DNA from: Paragemmobacter amnigenus
Lineage (GTDB): Bacteria; Pseudomonadota; Alphaproteobacteria; Rhodobacterales; Rhodobacteraceae
Length of the DNA: 64,000 bases
Assembly (NCBI RefSeq): GCF_009908265.2
Contig: NZ_JAAATX020000007.1
Coordinates: 1 to 64,000 of the forward strand
Reading direction: 5' to 3'
Positions within the stretch are counted from its first letter, which is position 1; every line of letters starts with the position of its first letter. A program made the position numbers and the translations under genes. This document shows positions 8,877 to 17,938 of this stretch, in pieces. Below the pieces are notes generated by a model, which ran no database searches, was not told the origin of the DNA, and saw only the letters and a list, made by a program, of their open reading frames with translations.

Positions 8877-9889
8877 CGGCCACAGGCACCGGCGCAACCA
8901 TCTTCGGCTGCGCGGGGCCCGCCCTGTCGGCGGAGGAAACGGCCTTCTTCCGCGACGCCGATCCCTTCGGCTTCATCCTGTTTGCGCGCAACGTCGAAAC
9001 CCCTGACCAGATGCGCCGCCTGACCGCCTCTCTGCGCGAGGCCGTGGGGCGCGATGCGCCGATCCTGATCGATCAGGAAGGCGGACGCGTCCAGCGGATG
9101 CGCGCGCCGCACTGGCGGGAATGGCTGCCACCGCTGGATCAGGTGCTGCGCTCGGGCGCGCAGGCGGCGCGGGGCATGGCGATTCGGTCGCGGATCATTG
9201 CCCATGAACTGCGCGCGGTGGGTGTCGATGCCAATTGCGCCCCCTGTGCCGACATCGCGGGTGCGGTGACCCATCCTTTCCTGAAGAACCGGTGCTACGG
9301 CAGCGATGCCGCCACCGTCGCCGCCGTTGCCCGTGCCGTGGCCGAGGCGCATCTGCAAGGTGGCGTGCTTCCCGTGGCAAAGCACCTGCCGGGGCATGGC
9401 CGGTCCACCGCCGATACCCACCATGACCTGCCCACCGTATCGGAAAGCGCGGCGGTGCTGGATGCCACCGACTTTGCGCCCTTCCGCGCGCTGGCCGACA
9501 TGCCCATGGCGATGACCGCCCATATCGTATTCGCCGCCTTCGATCCCGACCGCCCCGCGACGCAGTCCCCCGCGATGGTGGACGTGATCCGCAACCGGAT
9601 CGGTTTCCGGGGCCTTCTGATGACCGACGATCTGAACATGCAGGCCCTTGCCGGAACGCTGGCCGACCGCGCCGCAGCCTCCATCGCCGCAGGCGTCGAC
9701 ATTGCCCTGCATTGCAAGGGCGATCTGGCCGGGATGCAGGCGGTCGCCACGGCGGCCGGACGGATGGGGCCCGCCACCCTTGCGCGCGCGGCAGCCGCCC
9801 TTGCAGCGCGCCGGACGCCCGACCCCGTTGACATTGACGCGCTTGAAGCTGACCTTTCCCTGATCCTTGAGGGACGGGCGCATGTCTGA
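8873..9889 (+). CDS. nagZ: Beta-N-acetylhexosaminidase (GH3)
   Basis: Cytosolic glycosidase that removes GlcNAc from anhydro-muropeptides during peptidoglycan recycling. 338 residues. GH3 NagZ signatures are present: DQEGGRVQRM, then KHLPGHGRSTADTHHDLP with the flexible-loop His/Asp pair. The nucleophile aspartate sits in LLMTDDLNM. The start overlaps the SPOR gene (ATGA) and the stop overlaps scpA by 8 bases, so these genes form one transcription unit. Confidence 0.95.
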   Translation: MTATGTGATIFGCAGPALSAEETAFFRDADPFGFILFARNVETPDQMRRLTASLREAVGRDAPILIDQEGGRVQRMRAPHWREWLPPLDQVLRSGAQAARGMAIRSRIIAHELRAVGVDANCAPCADIAGAVTHPFLKNRCYGSDAATVAAVARAVAEAHLQGGVLPVAKHLPGHGRSTADTHHDLPTVSESAAVLDATDFAPFRALADMPMAMTAHIVFAAFDPDRPATQSPAMVDVIRNRIGFRGLLMTDDLNMQALAGTLADRAAASIAAGVDIALHCKGDLAGMQAVATAAGRMGPATLARAAAALAARRTPDPVDIDALEADLSLILEGRAHV

Positions 9890-10667
9890 CGACGACTGGA
9901 CTGGCGAAGAACGGCTCTCTCCGGCCGAGCGCGTCACGGCCGAGGCGCTGATCGTCGATGTCGACGGTTTCGAAGGGCCTCTGGACCTGCTGCTGATGCT
10001 GTCGCGGACGCAGAAGGTGGATCTGCGCCGGATCTCCATCCTCCAGCTGGCAGACCAGTATCTGGGCTTTGTCGAAAAGGCGCGCGCGCTGCGGCTGGAA
10101 CTGGCGGCGGATTATCTTGTGATGGCGGCGTGGCTGGCCTTCCTGAAATCCCGCCTCCTCCTGCCGCCCGATCCCACGGACGATGGCCCCTCGGCCGAGG
10201 AACTGGCGGCCCATCTGGCCTTTCAACTGGAGCGGTTGCAGGCCATGCGCGAGGCTGCGGCACGGCTGATGGCGCGCGACCAGCTGGGGCGCGATTTCTT
10301 TGCGCGCGGCCTGCCCGAGGATGTGACGCGCCACCGCAAGGTGACCTATTCCGCCACACTGATCGACCTGATGCGCGCCTATGCCCGCATCCGCACCAAG
10401 GACGAATTCCGCCCCTTCGTCATGGACCGCGACCATGTCTTCACCATGGAACAGGCGCTGGAACGGATGCGCGACCTGATCGGCTTTGCGGGTGACTGGT
10501 CCGAGCTGACCAGTTTCCTGCCCGATGGCTGGGACAGCAACCCGATGCGGCGGCGTTCGTCTACAGCCGCCCATTTCGCCGCCGTTCTGGAAATGGCCAA
10601 GCGCGGGCAGGTGGAATTGCGGCAGGGCGAAACCTTCGCGCCCATCCAGTTGCGGCGAAAATCATGA
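9882..10667 (+). CDS. scpA: Segregation and condensation protein A (kleisin)
   Basis: 261-residue kleisin that bridges SMC heads in chromosome condensation. The start at the ATG at 9882 lies inside the nagZ stop region and has a GAGGGACGGG ribosome-binding site. N-terminal SMC-neck contact motif FEGPLDLLLMLSRTQKVDL, a central segment with KSRLLLPP, and a C-terminal winged helix (about 185-260). The stop overlaps the scpB start by 4 bases. Confidence 0.95.
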   Translation: MSDDDWTGEERLSPAERVTAEALIVDVDGFEGPLDLLLMLSRTQKVDLRRISILQLADQYLGFVEKARALRLELAADYLVMAAWLAFLKSRLLLPPDPTDDGPSAEELAAHLAFQLERLQAMREAAARLMARDQLGRDFFARGLPEDVTRHRKVTYSATLIDLMRAYARIRTKDEFRPFVMDRDHVFTMEQALERMRDLIGFAGDWSELTSFLPDGWDSNPMRRRSSTAAHFAAVLEMAKRGQVELRQGETFAPIQLRRKS

Positions 10668-11311
10668 GTGACACCGAAGATCCCGTCGAACGCAGCCTGT
10701 TCGAGGCCCCCCCGATGGCCGAGCAGGAGCGGATGATCGAAGCGATCCTCTTCGCCTCGGCCGAACCCGTGACGCTGGCCGAACTGGCGTCGCGCCTGCC
10801 TCATGGTTGCGATCCGGCCGAGGCGCTGCTGCACTTGCGCAAACGCTATGAGGGCAGGGGGGTGAACCTCGTGCGGGTGGGCGATGCCCATGCCTTCCGC
10901 ACCGCGCCCGATCTGGGCCATCTGATGCGCAAGGAAACGGTCGAAACCCGCAAACTCTCGCGCGCGGCGATCGAGACGCTGGCCATCGTCGCCTATCACC
11001 AGCCCGTCACGCGGGCCGAGATCGAGGAAATCCGCGGCGTGGCCGTGTCGCGCGGCACCATCGACCAGTTGCTGGAGATGGAATGGATCCGTCTGGGCCG
11101 CCGCCGCATGACGCCGGGCCGTCCGGTGACCTTTGTGGTGACCGAACAGTTCCTTGACCATTTCGGTCTGGAATCCGCCCGCGACCTGCCGGGGCTGAAG
11201 GAATTGCGTGCCGCGGGGCTGCTGGACAACCGTCCGCTGCCCGGCAGTCTGCAAAAGACCGATGACGAGGAGGAAACCGTCACGGGCCAGAGCGAGCTTT
11301 TCGAGGATTGA
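10664..11311 (+). CDS. scpB: Segregation and condensation protein B
   Basis: 215-residue partner of ScpA with tandem winged-helix domains. Visible signatures are EAILFASAEPVTLAELASRL at the start of the first domain and ETLAIVAYHQPVTRAEIEEI leading into RGVAVSRGTIDQLLE in the second. The C-terminal acidic tail is short. Translationally coupled to scpA (ATGA). In relatives this gene is often followed by tatABC; here a short basic protein follows instead. Confidence 0.95.
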   Translation: MSDTEDPVERSLFEAPPMAEQERMIEAILFASAEPVTLAELASRLPHGCDPAEALLHLRKRYEGRGVNLVRVGDAHAFRTAPDLGHLMRKETVETRKLSRAAIETLAIVAYHQPVTRAEIEEIRGVAVSRGTIDQLLEMEWIRLGRRRMTPGRPVTFVVTEQFLDHFGLESARDLPGLKELRAAGLLDNRPLPGSLQKTDDEEETVTGQSELFED

Positions 11312-11327
11312 GTGAAAGGGTGACAGG

Positions 11328-11540
11328 ATGGACTGGGGACGTCTGATTCAGGGCATCGGCGGGCGCCTGCTGCGCCAGTTGCTGGGAACCGCAATGCGCG
11401 AGGGCATCAACCGCATGGCAGGCTCGCCCAAGGCCAAGGGAAAGATGACACCCGAAGAGCGCGCGCGCCACGCAGGCAGCGCGCAAACGCAAAAACGCCT
11501 GCGGGACGCGGTCAAGCTGGGTCGGCGCTTCTGGCGCTGA
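11328..11540 (+). CDS. Small basic protein of unknown function
   Basis: 70 residues, rich in Arg and Lys, starting MDWGRLIQGIGGRLLRQLLG and ending KLGRRFWR. The first ~25 residues would form an amphipathic helix; no signal peptide or membrane segment is convincing. It starts 16 bases after scpB on the same strand with AAAGGGTGACAGG upstream, and ends exactly where the convergent dCTP deaminase gene stops. I do not recognise a family. It is probably real because of the ribosome-binding site and position. Confidence 0.6.
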   Translation: MDWGRLIQGIGGRLLRQLLGTAMREGINRMAGSPKAKGKMTPEERARHAGSAQTQKRLRDAVKLGRRFWR

Positions 11541-12620
11541 TCAGCGGAACTGCTTGGCCAGTTTCAGCCCCTGACCCTGATAATTCGACTTGATCTCGCG
11601 CCCGTAAAGTGTGTCGGGCCTTGCCGCCATACGCTCATAGACCAGCCGCCCCACGACCTGCCCGTGTTCCAGCACGAAGGGTGCCTCGTGGCAGCGCACC
11701 TCGAGCACCCCGCGTGACCCTGCGCCACCGGCGGCGGCATGGCCGAAACCGGGGTCGAAGAAGCCTGCGTAATGCACGCGGAATTCGCCGACCATCGCCA
11801 GATAGGGGGCCATCTCGGCGGCGTAATCGGGCGGGATCGTCACGGCCTCGCGGCTGACGAGGATGTAGAAGGCGCCGGGATCGAGGATGATGCGTCCCTC
11901 GGTCGTGCGTACTTCTTCCCAGAAGTCGCGGGCGGGGTAATGGCCGATGCGGTCAAGGTCGATGACGCCGGTATGGGGCTTTGCCCGATAGCCCACAAGG
12001 TCGCTGTCCGTGGGTCGCAGATCGACCGAGAATCCCAGACCTTCGGAAATCACCGCCTCGCCCGAGACCAGCGTCTCTGCTTCATGCAGCGCGGCAAGGG
12101 CGGCATCGTCCAGAACGGCCTGCCCTTGGCGAAAGCGGATCTGGTTCAACCGCATCCCCGGACGGACCAGCACGGAAAAGCTGCGCGGGCAGACCTCGGC
12201 ATAGAGCGGGCCTTCGTAACCTTCCGGAATTCGGTCGAATTCCGTCCCGCCATCGGTGATGGTGCGGGTCAGCAGGTCCAGCCGGCCCGTGCTGCTCTTG
12301 GCATTTGCAACCGCATTGACCCCCGCGGGAAGGCGCAGCCGTTCCATCAGGGGAATCAGGTAGACGCAGCCCTTTTCCAGCACGGCCCCGTGCGTAAGGT
12401 CGACGCGGTGCATTTCGAATTCCGCGATGCGGTCGGCCACCTTGCGCCCCTGTCCGGCAAGAAACGAGGCGCGGACGCGATAGGCCACGGTGCCAAGCCG
12501 CAGGTCAAGGCTCGCAGGCTGGATCTGGGCGTCGATGATGGCGGGATCGGCGGCGATGGTGCCTTGGGCGATCATGGCACGCAGGGTCTGTGACGGAAGG
12601 ACGCCGGTCGAAGTCATCAC
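11541..12620 (-). CDS. dcd: 2'-deoxycytidine 5'-triphosphate deaminase (long alphaproteobacterial form)
   Basis: Deaminates dCTP to dUTP for thymidylate supply. 359 residues, about twice the E. coli Dcd length: the protein reads as two dUTPase-fold halves. The first contains DAQIQPASLDLRLG and NAKSSTGRLDLLTRTITDGG; the second contains FYILVSREAVTIPPDYAAEM and GFFDPGFGHAAAGG. This two-half architecture is known from alphaproteobacteria. The tandem Met start leaves the exact initiation codon open (12620 or 12617). Its stop abuts the convergent small gene. Confidence 0.88.
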   Translation of the reverse strand: MMTSTGVLPSQTLRAMIAQGTIAADPAIIDAQIQPASLDLRLGTVAYRVRASFLAGQGRKVADRIAEFEMHRVDLTHGAVLEKGCVYLIPLMERLRLPAGVNAVANAKSSTGRLDLLTRTITDGGTEFDRIPEGYEGPLYAEVCPRSFSVLVRPGMRLNQIRFRQGQAVLDDAALAALHEAETLVSGEAVISEGLGFSVDLRPTDSDLVGYRAKPHTGVIDLDRIGHYPARDFWEEVRTTEGRIILDPGAFYILVSREAVTIPPDYAAEMAPYLAMVGEFRVHYAGFFDPGFGHAAAGGAGSRGVLEVRCHEAPFVLEHGQVVGRLVYERMAARPDTLYGREIKSNYQGQGLKLAKQFR

Positions 12621-12648
12621 TCTGCCCCCCCGCAGAAGCCGGAAACGG

Positions 12649-12683
12649 AACCGCCCGCGCTACCTTGCGGCAGGCGGGCGGTT
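12649..12683 (-). terminator. Hairpin after tRNA-Pro
   Basis: Inverted repeat AACCGCCCGC / GCGGGCGGTT (10 pairs) between tRNA-Pro and dcd, followed on the minus strand by only a short T-containing stretch. It is probably a weak terminator or processing stem for the tRNA transcript. Confidence 0.45.
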
Positions 12684-12690
12684 TCGGTGT

Positions 12691-12768
12691 TGGTCGGGCC
12701 GGAGAGATTCGAACTCTCGACCTTCCGCCCCCCAGACGGACGCGCTAACCAGGCTGCGCCACGGCCCG
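12691..12768 (-). tRNA. tRNA-Pro (GGG), CCA encoded
   Basis: Full cloverleaf on the minus strand: acceptor CGGGCCG (12768-12762) pairs with CGGCCCG (12701-12695), D arm GCGC/GCGC, and an anticodon arm with loop CTGGGGG giving anticodon GGG. The T arm is GAGAG-TTCGAAT-CTCTC, followed by discriminator A and genomically encoded CCA at 12693-12691. It reads CCC/CCU proline codons. It lies between the merR-type gene and dcd. Confidence 0.95.
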
Positions 12769-12831
12769 ACAGGCGGGATACATACTGATATTCCGGGCAG
12801 GGGCAAGCCTGAAAGCGCATCCCTGAAACGA

Positions 12832-13695
12832 TCACTTCACGCGCCGACGCGATGCCGTCGCCAGCCTGTCGCGCAGGTCCACCGCGCGGGTATAGAGCCG
12901 CCGCAGTTCGTCCTGCCTGTGCAGCAGATCGGCCTGTCGCGCTCGCCGCAAAAGCGCGGCCAACGTGGCCGCAGCATCCTCTGCGGCTATCTCCCCTGCG
13001 CCGTCCCCGTCTGCCGAATCGCCGCCCTGACCCGAGGAGCTGTCGCCTTGCGCGGCGGCAGCGTCCGGTCCGGGGCCTTCGGCTGGGGTCAGCCACGCCA
13101 CCTGCGCGCCGGTGGTCCCTGTTTCCTGCACGGCGTCATCGTCCAGATCGACGAAAGGCGCTTCCTCCGCCACATCCTCGGGGTCTTGCGGCCAGTGCGC
13201 GTCTTGCGGGCCATCGGACGGCAAGGGGGCCTCGCCCGGATCCTGAGCCCAAAGGTCGGGCTGTACGGGGACGGGGCGGGGGCTGTCCTGACGTTGCAGC
13301 GCCGCCTCGAGCGAGATGATCTGCGCGGATTGCGCCACCTCGGGCGGCAGGGGCGCGGCGCTTTCCAGCGCGGCCTGCGCCAGACGCAGCGTTTCCCCCT
13401 CGGACATCACGCCATCCCCCAACCCGCCGGGGGCGAGCGAGGCGACATGCCTTATCCCTTGTTCCCGCAGGATTTTCTGGACACCGCGAATGGTCATCCC
13501 TTCGTCGTGCAGCAGCCGCTTGATCCCCGACAGCAGAGCAACGTCGCCCGGTCTGTAATACCGACGACCGCCAGCCCGCTTGACGGGCCGGATCTGGGGA
13601 AACCGGCTCTCCCAGAACCGCAGCACATGGGCCGGCGTTTCAAGGATTTCGGCGACCTCGCTGATGGTCCGGAACGCCTCGGGCGACTTTTCCAT
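12832..13695 (-). CDS. MerR-family transcriptional regulator
   Basis: 287 residues. An N-terminal MerR winged helix (about 8-80) has [20 protein letters not shown] and then [20 protein letters not shown]. The remainder is a long acidic, low-complexity Asp/Glu/Pro/Ala-rich region and a basic C-terminal coiled segment ([18 protein letters not shown]). No metal-binding cysteines of classical MerR are seen. It follows ihfA by 15 bases in the conserved plsX-fabH-ihfA-merR order of alphaproteobacteria. Its target is unknown. Confidence 0.88.
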   Translation of the reverse strand: MEKSPEAFRTISEVAEILETPAHVLRFWESRFPQIRPVKRAGGRRYYRPGDVALLSGIKRLLHDEGMTIRGVQKILREQGIRHVASLAPGGLGDGVMSEGETLRLAQAALESAAPLPPEVAQSAQIISLEAALQRQDSPRPVPVQPDLWAQDPGEAPLPSDGPQDAHWPQDPEDVAEEAPFVDLDDDAVQETGTTGAQVAWLTPAEGPGPDAAAAQGDSSSGQGGDSADGDGAGEIAAEDAAATLAALLRRARQADLLHRQDELRRLYTRAVDLRDRLATASRRRVK

Positions 13696-13710
13696 CCGCG
13701 GACTTCCTTC

Positions 13711-14013
13711 TTACTTGTGCGTGCCAGCGGCCACACGATCCTTCATCAGATGAGAGGGACGGAAGGTCAGCACGCGCCGCGGGCTGATCGGAACCTCGTC
13801 GCCCGTCTTCGGGTTGCGACCGACACGCGCCGACTTGTCGCGGACCGAAAAAGTCCCGAAGGACGAGATCTTCACCGTCTCGCCCGAAACGAGCGCATCG
13901 GACATGTGTTGCAGCACGCTTTCGACCAAAGCCGCGCTTTCGTTGCGCGACAGGCCCACCTCGCGGAAGACTGCCTCGGACAGATCCATCCGCGTCAAGG
14001 TTTTCTCACTCAT
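13711..14013 (-). CDS. ihfA: Integration host factor subunit alpha
   Basis: 100-residue HU/IHF-fold DNA-bending protein. It shows the alpha-subunit start ([20 protein letters not shown]), the FGTFSVRDK turn, and the DNA-inserting proline in the beta arm at [20 protein letters not shown]. It partners IhfB, which is not in this window. Lies in the fabH-ihfA-merR operon. Confidence 0.96.
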   Translation of the reverse strand: MSEKTLTRMDLSEAVFREVGLSRNESAALVESVLQHMSDALVSGETVKISSFGTFSVRDKSARVGRNPKTGDEVPISPRRVLTFRPSHLMKDRVAAGTHK

Positions 14014-14101
14014 CCTGTCCCCCCCGGGCTTTTCAGGCCAGAGTGAGGTGTTTGGATTTACGAGTCAATATCAACCACTTGTCGCGCTGCATTGAGGCGG
14101 T

Positions 14102-15073
14102 TCACCAGCGCAGGACAACCGCACCCCAGGCAAGCCCCCCGCCGATCGCTTCGGTCACGATCAGATCGCCCGGCTTGATCTGCCCGCGCGCCTTGCCGAC
14201 GGACAGGGCCAGCGGGATGGATGCCGCCGAGGTGTTGCCGTGATCCTGTACGGTCACCACGACACGGTCCATCGGAACCTGCATCCGCTTGGCCGTCGCC
14301 TCGATGATGCGGATGTTGGCCTGATGGGGAACGATCCAGTCCACATCCCCGCCATTCAGCCCGATCTTTTCCAGCGCGGTATGGGCGGTTTCGGCCAGTT
14401 TCTCCACCGCATGGCGGAAAACTTCCTTGCCCTGCATCCGCAGATGCCCCGTGCTTCCGGTCGACACGCCGCCATCGACGTAGAGGATATCCTTGTGCCG
14501 CCCGTCGGAATTCAGGTCGGTGGACAGGATGCCGCGATCCTGCGTTCCGCCGGTGCCCTCGGCTCCCTCCAGCAGCACCGCGCCCGCGCCGTCACCAAAT
14601 AGGACGCAGGTGGTGCGGTCCGACCAGTCCATCAGCTTCGAAAAGGTTTCGGCCCCGATCACCAGCACGCGGCGCGCCTGTCCGGACAGGATCAGGGCAT
14701 TGGCGGTGGACAGCGCATAGACGAAACCCGCGCAGACGGCCTGCACGTCAAAGGCGAAGCCGCGCGTCATGCCCAGCCCCGCCTGCACCATCGTTGCGGC
14801 AGACGGAAAGGTCAGATCGGCGGTGGAGGTGGCAAGGACGATCGCATCGACGTCATCGGCGGACATTCCGGCATCGGCCAGTGCGGCCTGCGCGGCGCGG
14901 ATGGCGAGGTCGGATGTGGTCTGCCCATCGGCGGCAAAATGGCGGCGTTCGATGCCGGAACGGGTGCGAATCCATTCGTCGCTCGTCTCGACCTGCGATT
15001 CCAGTTCCGAGTTGGGGACCACCCGTTCGGGCAGATAGTGCCCGACGCCCTTTACGACGGCGCGTATCGTCAT
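14102..15073 (-). CDS. fabH: Beta-ketoacyl-ACP synthase III
   Basis: Initiates fatty-acid synthesis by condensing acetyl-CoA with malonyl-ACP. 323 residues with the thiolase fold. The catalytic triad is readable: C114 in VQAVCAGFVYA, the histidine in VPHQANIRI and the asparagine in HGNTSAASIP. The FabH C-terminus GGGLAWGAVVLRW is intact. The start overlaps the plsX stop by 4 bases, implying translational coupling. Confidence 0.97.
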   Translation of the reverse strand: MTIRAVVKGVGHYLPERVVPNSELESQVETSDEWIRTRSGIERRHFAADGQTTSDLAIRAAQAALADAGMSADDVDAIVLATSTADLTFPSAATMVQAGLGMTRGFAFDVQAVCAGFVYALSTANALILSGQARRVLVIGAETFSKLMDWSDRTTCVLFGDGAGAVLLEGAEGTGGTQDRGILSTDLNSDGRHKDILYVDGGVSTGSTGHLRMQGKEVFRHAVEKLAETAHTALEKIGLNGGDVDWIVPHQANIRIIEATAKRMQVPMDRVVVTVQDHGNTSAASIPLALSVGKARGQIKPGDLIVTEAIGGGLAWGAVVLRW

Positions 15074-16203
15074 TCTTTCGTCCCGCCTCCCGTCCCCGCG
15101 GCCGCATCGAGCGGGGTTTGCTCTGCGGCGGCATCCTGCCCCGCCCGTACAGCGGACGCAACCCGCGCGGCAAGTCGGTCCTGAAAGCCAGCCGCGGCCA
15201 GCCTGTAGGCAAGGCGCAGCGCGGCGGCGACGCCTGTGGCATCGGCAGAGCCGTGCGATTTCACGACAGTGCCGTTCAGCCCAAGGAACACGCCCCCATT
15301 GGCGCGGCGCGGGTCCATCCGGCGTTGCAGGCGGCGCAGCGTTCCAAGGGCGAAGAGTGCCGCCAGTTTCGAAAAGACCGAGGCGTTGAATTCCTCGCGC
15401 AGGAAGTCCGAGATCAGCTTCGCCGTGCCCTCGCCGGTCTTGAGCGCGATATTGCCGGTGAAACCGTCGGTCACGATCACGTCGACGCGGTCAGACGGGA
15501 TGTCCGATCCTTCGACGAAGCCCACGAATTCGAATCCCCCCGCCTCGGCCGCCTGCGAGAGGAGTTCATGCGCCTCTTTCAGCTCGGCACGTCCCTTGTG
15601 CTCTTCTGTGCCGACATTCAGCAGGCCCACGCGGGGGCGCGAGAGGTTCAGACCGTTGCGCGCGTAAGAGGCGCCCATCATGGCGAATTGCAGCAGATCG
15701 CCCGCTTCCGCCTTCACGTCGGCGCCCATGTCGAGCATGACGTTGAACCCGCCCGGATTGCGCGAGGGCCACATGCTGGCGATGGCGGGGCGGTTGATGC
15801 CGGGCAGGCGGCGCAGGCGGATCATCGAGATCGCCATGAGTGCGCCGGTATTCCCGCAAGAGACGGCCACCGTCGCCTCGCCCTGTTTGACGCTGTCGAT
15901 GCAGGACCACATCGAGGTGCCGTCACCGTTCCGCATCACCTGGCTGGGCTTGTCGTGCATGGTGACCACGCGGTCCGCGTGGCGCAGGCTGACGCGTCCG
16001 GCCAGACCGGTTTCCCGCGCGATCAGGGGCGCGAGTTCGGCGTCGTTGCCATGCAGGATGTAATGGGCATCCGGCAGTTCACGTGCAGACAGGCAAAGAC
16101 CGGCAACGACAGCTGCCGGTCCCCTGTCGCCGCCCATGGCGTCGACGGAAATAACGATGCGCGATGCGCCGCCGTTTGCCGGAATCTGCGATCCGCTGGC
16201 CAT
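15070..16203 (-). CDS. plsX: Phosphate acyltransferase PlsX
   Basis: Converts acyl-ACP to acyl-phosphate, the acyl donor for PlsY in phospholipid synthesis. 377 residues. Family signatures are ISVDAMGGDRGPAAVVAGL near the N-terminus, AVSCGNTGALMAIS, and VDVIVTDGFTGNIALKT. The C-terminal ~30 residues are a low-complexity Ala/Gly tail. Follows rpmF by 24 bases, the usual rpmF-plsX-fabH order. Confidence 0.96.
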   Translation of the reverse strand: MASGSQIPANGGASRIVISVDAMGGDRGPAAVVAGLCLSARELPDAHYILHGNDAELAPLIARETGLAGRVSLRHADRVVTMHDKPSQVMRNGDGTSMWSCIDSVKQGEATVAVSCGNTGALMAISMIRLRRLPGINRPAIASMWPSRNPGGFNVMLDMGADVKAEAGDLLQFAMMGASYARNGLNLSRPRVGLLNVGTEEHKGRAELKEAHELLSQAAEAGGFEFVGFVEGSDIPSDRVDVIVTDGFTGNIALKTGEGTAKLISDFLREEFNASVFSKLAALFALGTLRRLQRRMDPRRANGGVFLGLNGTVVKSHGSADATGVAAALRLAYRLAAAGFQDRLAARVASAVRAGQDAAAEQTPLDAAAGTGGGTKE

Positions 16204-16227
16204 CAGGCGACGCGTCTGGCGGGCGGC

Positions 16228-16434
16228 TTACGCCGCGTCCTCGTCCAGATCGACTTCGGTCGCCGTCGCCACGACTTCGCGGGCGTCATAGTGACCGCAG
16301 GCGCCGCAGACGTGGTGCGGGCGCTTCAGCTCGCCACAGTTGGAGCATTCCTGCGGATTGCCAGCGACCAGCGCGTCATGAGCACGACGCATGTTGCGGC
16401 GCGAACGGGTGACTCGGTTCTGAGGGACAGCCAT
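16228..16434 (-). CDS. rpmF: 50S ribosomal protein L32
   Basis: 68-residue ribosomal protein with the L32 start [20 protein letters not shown] and a zinc-ribbon with two Cys pairs (CSNCG and CGACG). The acidic tail [11 protein letters not shown] is longer than in E. coli. First gene of the rpmF-plsX-fabH-ihfA-merR group; 161 bases separate it from the upstream DUF177 gene. Confidence 0.97.
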   Translation of the reverse strand: MAVPQNRVTRSRRNMRRAHDALVAGNPQECSNCGELKRPHHVCGACGHYDAREVVATATEVDLDEDAA

Positions 16435-16595
16435 GTCTCAACCTCGGGGTAGCGGGGACATGCCCCTGATTTTCCTTTGCGATCAGCGGTTTGCCCGCTT
16501 ATCGCGCGAGCCCTGACCAGCCATCGAATGAGGCGCGGAACATAGCGGGATTTGGTGCGGGCGCAAGCCCCTTTCTTGTGTCCTGCGACAGCGCG

Positions 16596-17153
16596 TCATT
16601 CGCCCCCGTCGCCCGGTGCCAGACGGGCCTTGAGGGCGGCCAGACCGGCAAAGGGACGCAGGTCCTCGTCCCGCAGGGGTTCGGCGTCGGGGGCGGTGAA
16701 AACCGCCTCGCCCAGTTCCGCGCCGGGCGCGCGGGGATAGAGCGGCAGCGCCAGCGCCAGCGCCTCGAGCGCGACGGTGCCTATGTCGATCACCTCGGGC
16801 AGGGGTTCGAGCGTGTCATCCTCGGGCATCTCGACCTCGTCACCCTCGGGGATCTGCCAATCGGCCACGAAACTGCGGCGCACCGGTTCCTTGAGGCTGG
16901 CCGGAACGGGGGCCAGCGTGATCGAGCAGGGCTGCACGATGTCGGCGGTCAGCTCGGCCTCGAAATCGAAGTCGCTGCGTCCCGAAGGGCGGATTTCGCC
17001 CCTGAGCCGGAAGGCGGGCAGGTCCAGCAGGCCCAGCTCTGCCGCGATGGCGGCGCGACCGGCTGCATCGGGGCGGAAGTCGAAACGCGTCGCCTTGCGC
17101 GAGGACAGGGTCGCGCTGCGGAAAGGCAGGCTGGGCAGGGGCGCGTTGGTCAT
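16596..17153 (-). CDS. YceD/DUF177 family protein
   Basis: 185-residue acidic protein. The family pattern is visible in the central block: GEIRPSGRSDFDFEAELTAD, then QPCSITLAPVP, followed by the acidic DDTLEPLPEVIDIGTVALEA. DUF177 proteins sit upstream of rpmF in most bacteria and are linked in the literature to 23S rRNA accumulation. The gene is divergent from bamE. Confidence 0.85.
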   Translation of the reverse strand: MTNAPLPSLPFRSATLSSRKATRFDFRPDAAGRAAIAAELGLLDLPAFRLRGEIRPSGRSDFDFEAELTADIVQPCSITLAPVPASLKEPVRRSFVADWQIPEGDEVEMPEDDTLEPLPEVIDIGTVALEALALALPLYPRAPGAELGEAVFTAPDAEPLRDEDLRPFAGLAALKARLAPGDGGE

Positions 17154-17391
17154 CCGTCGAAGGCTCCGGCTGGGCGGTTCAGGGGCTGGTTCTGGTCGTC
17201 AGCATCGGGCAAGAGGCCGTCTTCCTGCCAACTCCGGCATGGTTGGCCCCGTTCCATTCTTGAACAGCGGGCCGTCCTTCTGTAAGCCGGAGGGAAAGAA
17301 GCGCCTGCGCCCCGATGCAGACGGGATACTTCTTGTGCTGCTGCATGACAAGGTGACCGGACGGGGCAGGGTTGGGCAGGTAGGGAACGGA

Positions 17392-17877
17392 ATGGCTTTC
17401 CACGGCAAGAGTGCGACCGGTGCGGTTGTTATGCGCGGCCTGAGGTTTGGGCTTGCCGGTGCGGTGCTGCTGGCCCTTGCGGCCTGTTCGACGGTCTACC
17501 GCAACCACGGCTATGTTCCCACCGACGATGAACTGGCAGCGGTCGAGGTCGGCGTCGACACGCGCGAGACTGTGACGGAAAAGGTGGGACGCCCCACGGC
17601 CTCGGGTCTGCTGAACGACGAGGGCTGGTATTACGTCCAGAGCCGCTGGGCCAATCGCGGAGCTTTCGAGCCGCGCGAGGTTGACCGGCAGGTGGTGGCA
17701 ATCACCTTTGCGGAGTCGGGAACGGTTGCGAATGTCGAACGATTCGGGCTTGAGCGGGGCAAGGTCGTGCCGCTGTCGCGGCGCGTGACCGAGACGAATG
17801 TGAAGGGGCTGGGTCTGATCCGGCAGCTTCTGGGAAGCTTTGGCCGCATCGCGCCGGGCGTCATCACCGGCGACTGA
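17392..17877 (+). CDS. bamE: Outer-membrane assembly lipoprotein BamE (SmpA/OmlA family)
   Basis: Lipoprotein of the BAM complex that inserts beta-barrel proteins. Lipobox LAAC, with the lipidated cysteine at the end of a hydrophobic signal (LAGAVLLALAAC). The SmpA/OmlA domain follows, with TRETVTEKVGRPTASGLLND and then EGWYYVQSRW. I prefer the ATG at 17392 because AGGGAACGGA precedes it; the ATG at 17431 would give a signal beginning MRGLRFGLAG but has no ribosome-binding site. Divergent from DUF177, a conserved alphaproteobacterial arrangement. Confidence 0.88.
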   Translation: MAFHGKSATGAVVMRGLRFGLAGAVLLALAACSTVYRNHGYVPTDDELAAVEVGVDTRETVTEKVGRPTASGLLNDEGWYYVQSRWANRGAFEPREVDRQVVAITFAESGTVANVERFGLERGKVVPLSRRVTETNVKGLGLIRQLLGSFGRIAPGVITGD

Positions 17878-17899
17878 CAGGTTTGCGGTCCATGCAACG

Positions 17900-17929
17900 A
17901 AAAACGCGCGCCCTTCGGCGCGCGTTTTC
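17900..17929. terminator. Bidirectional terminator between bamE and msrB
   Basis: Perfect 11-bp inverted repeat: AAAACGCGCGC (17901-17911) and GCGCGCGTTTT (17918-17928) around a CCTTCG loop. A-rich and T-rich flanks make it usable from both convergent genes. Confidence 0.85.
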
Positions 17930-17938
17930 CATTGTGCA

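Noticed and set aside
8375-10039. 554-codon minus-strand frame over the SPOR gene and nagZ
   Set aside because: Shadow of the SPOR/nagZ frames; no start context and no recognisable motif.
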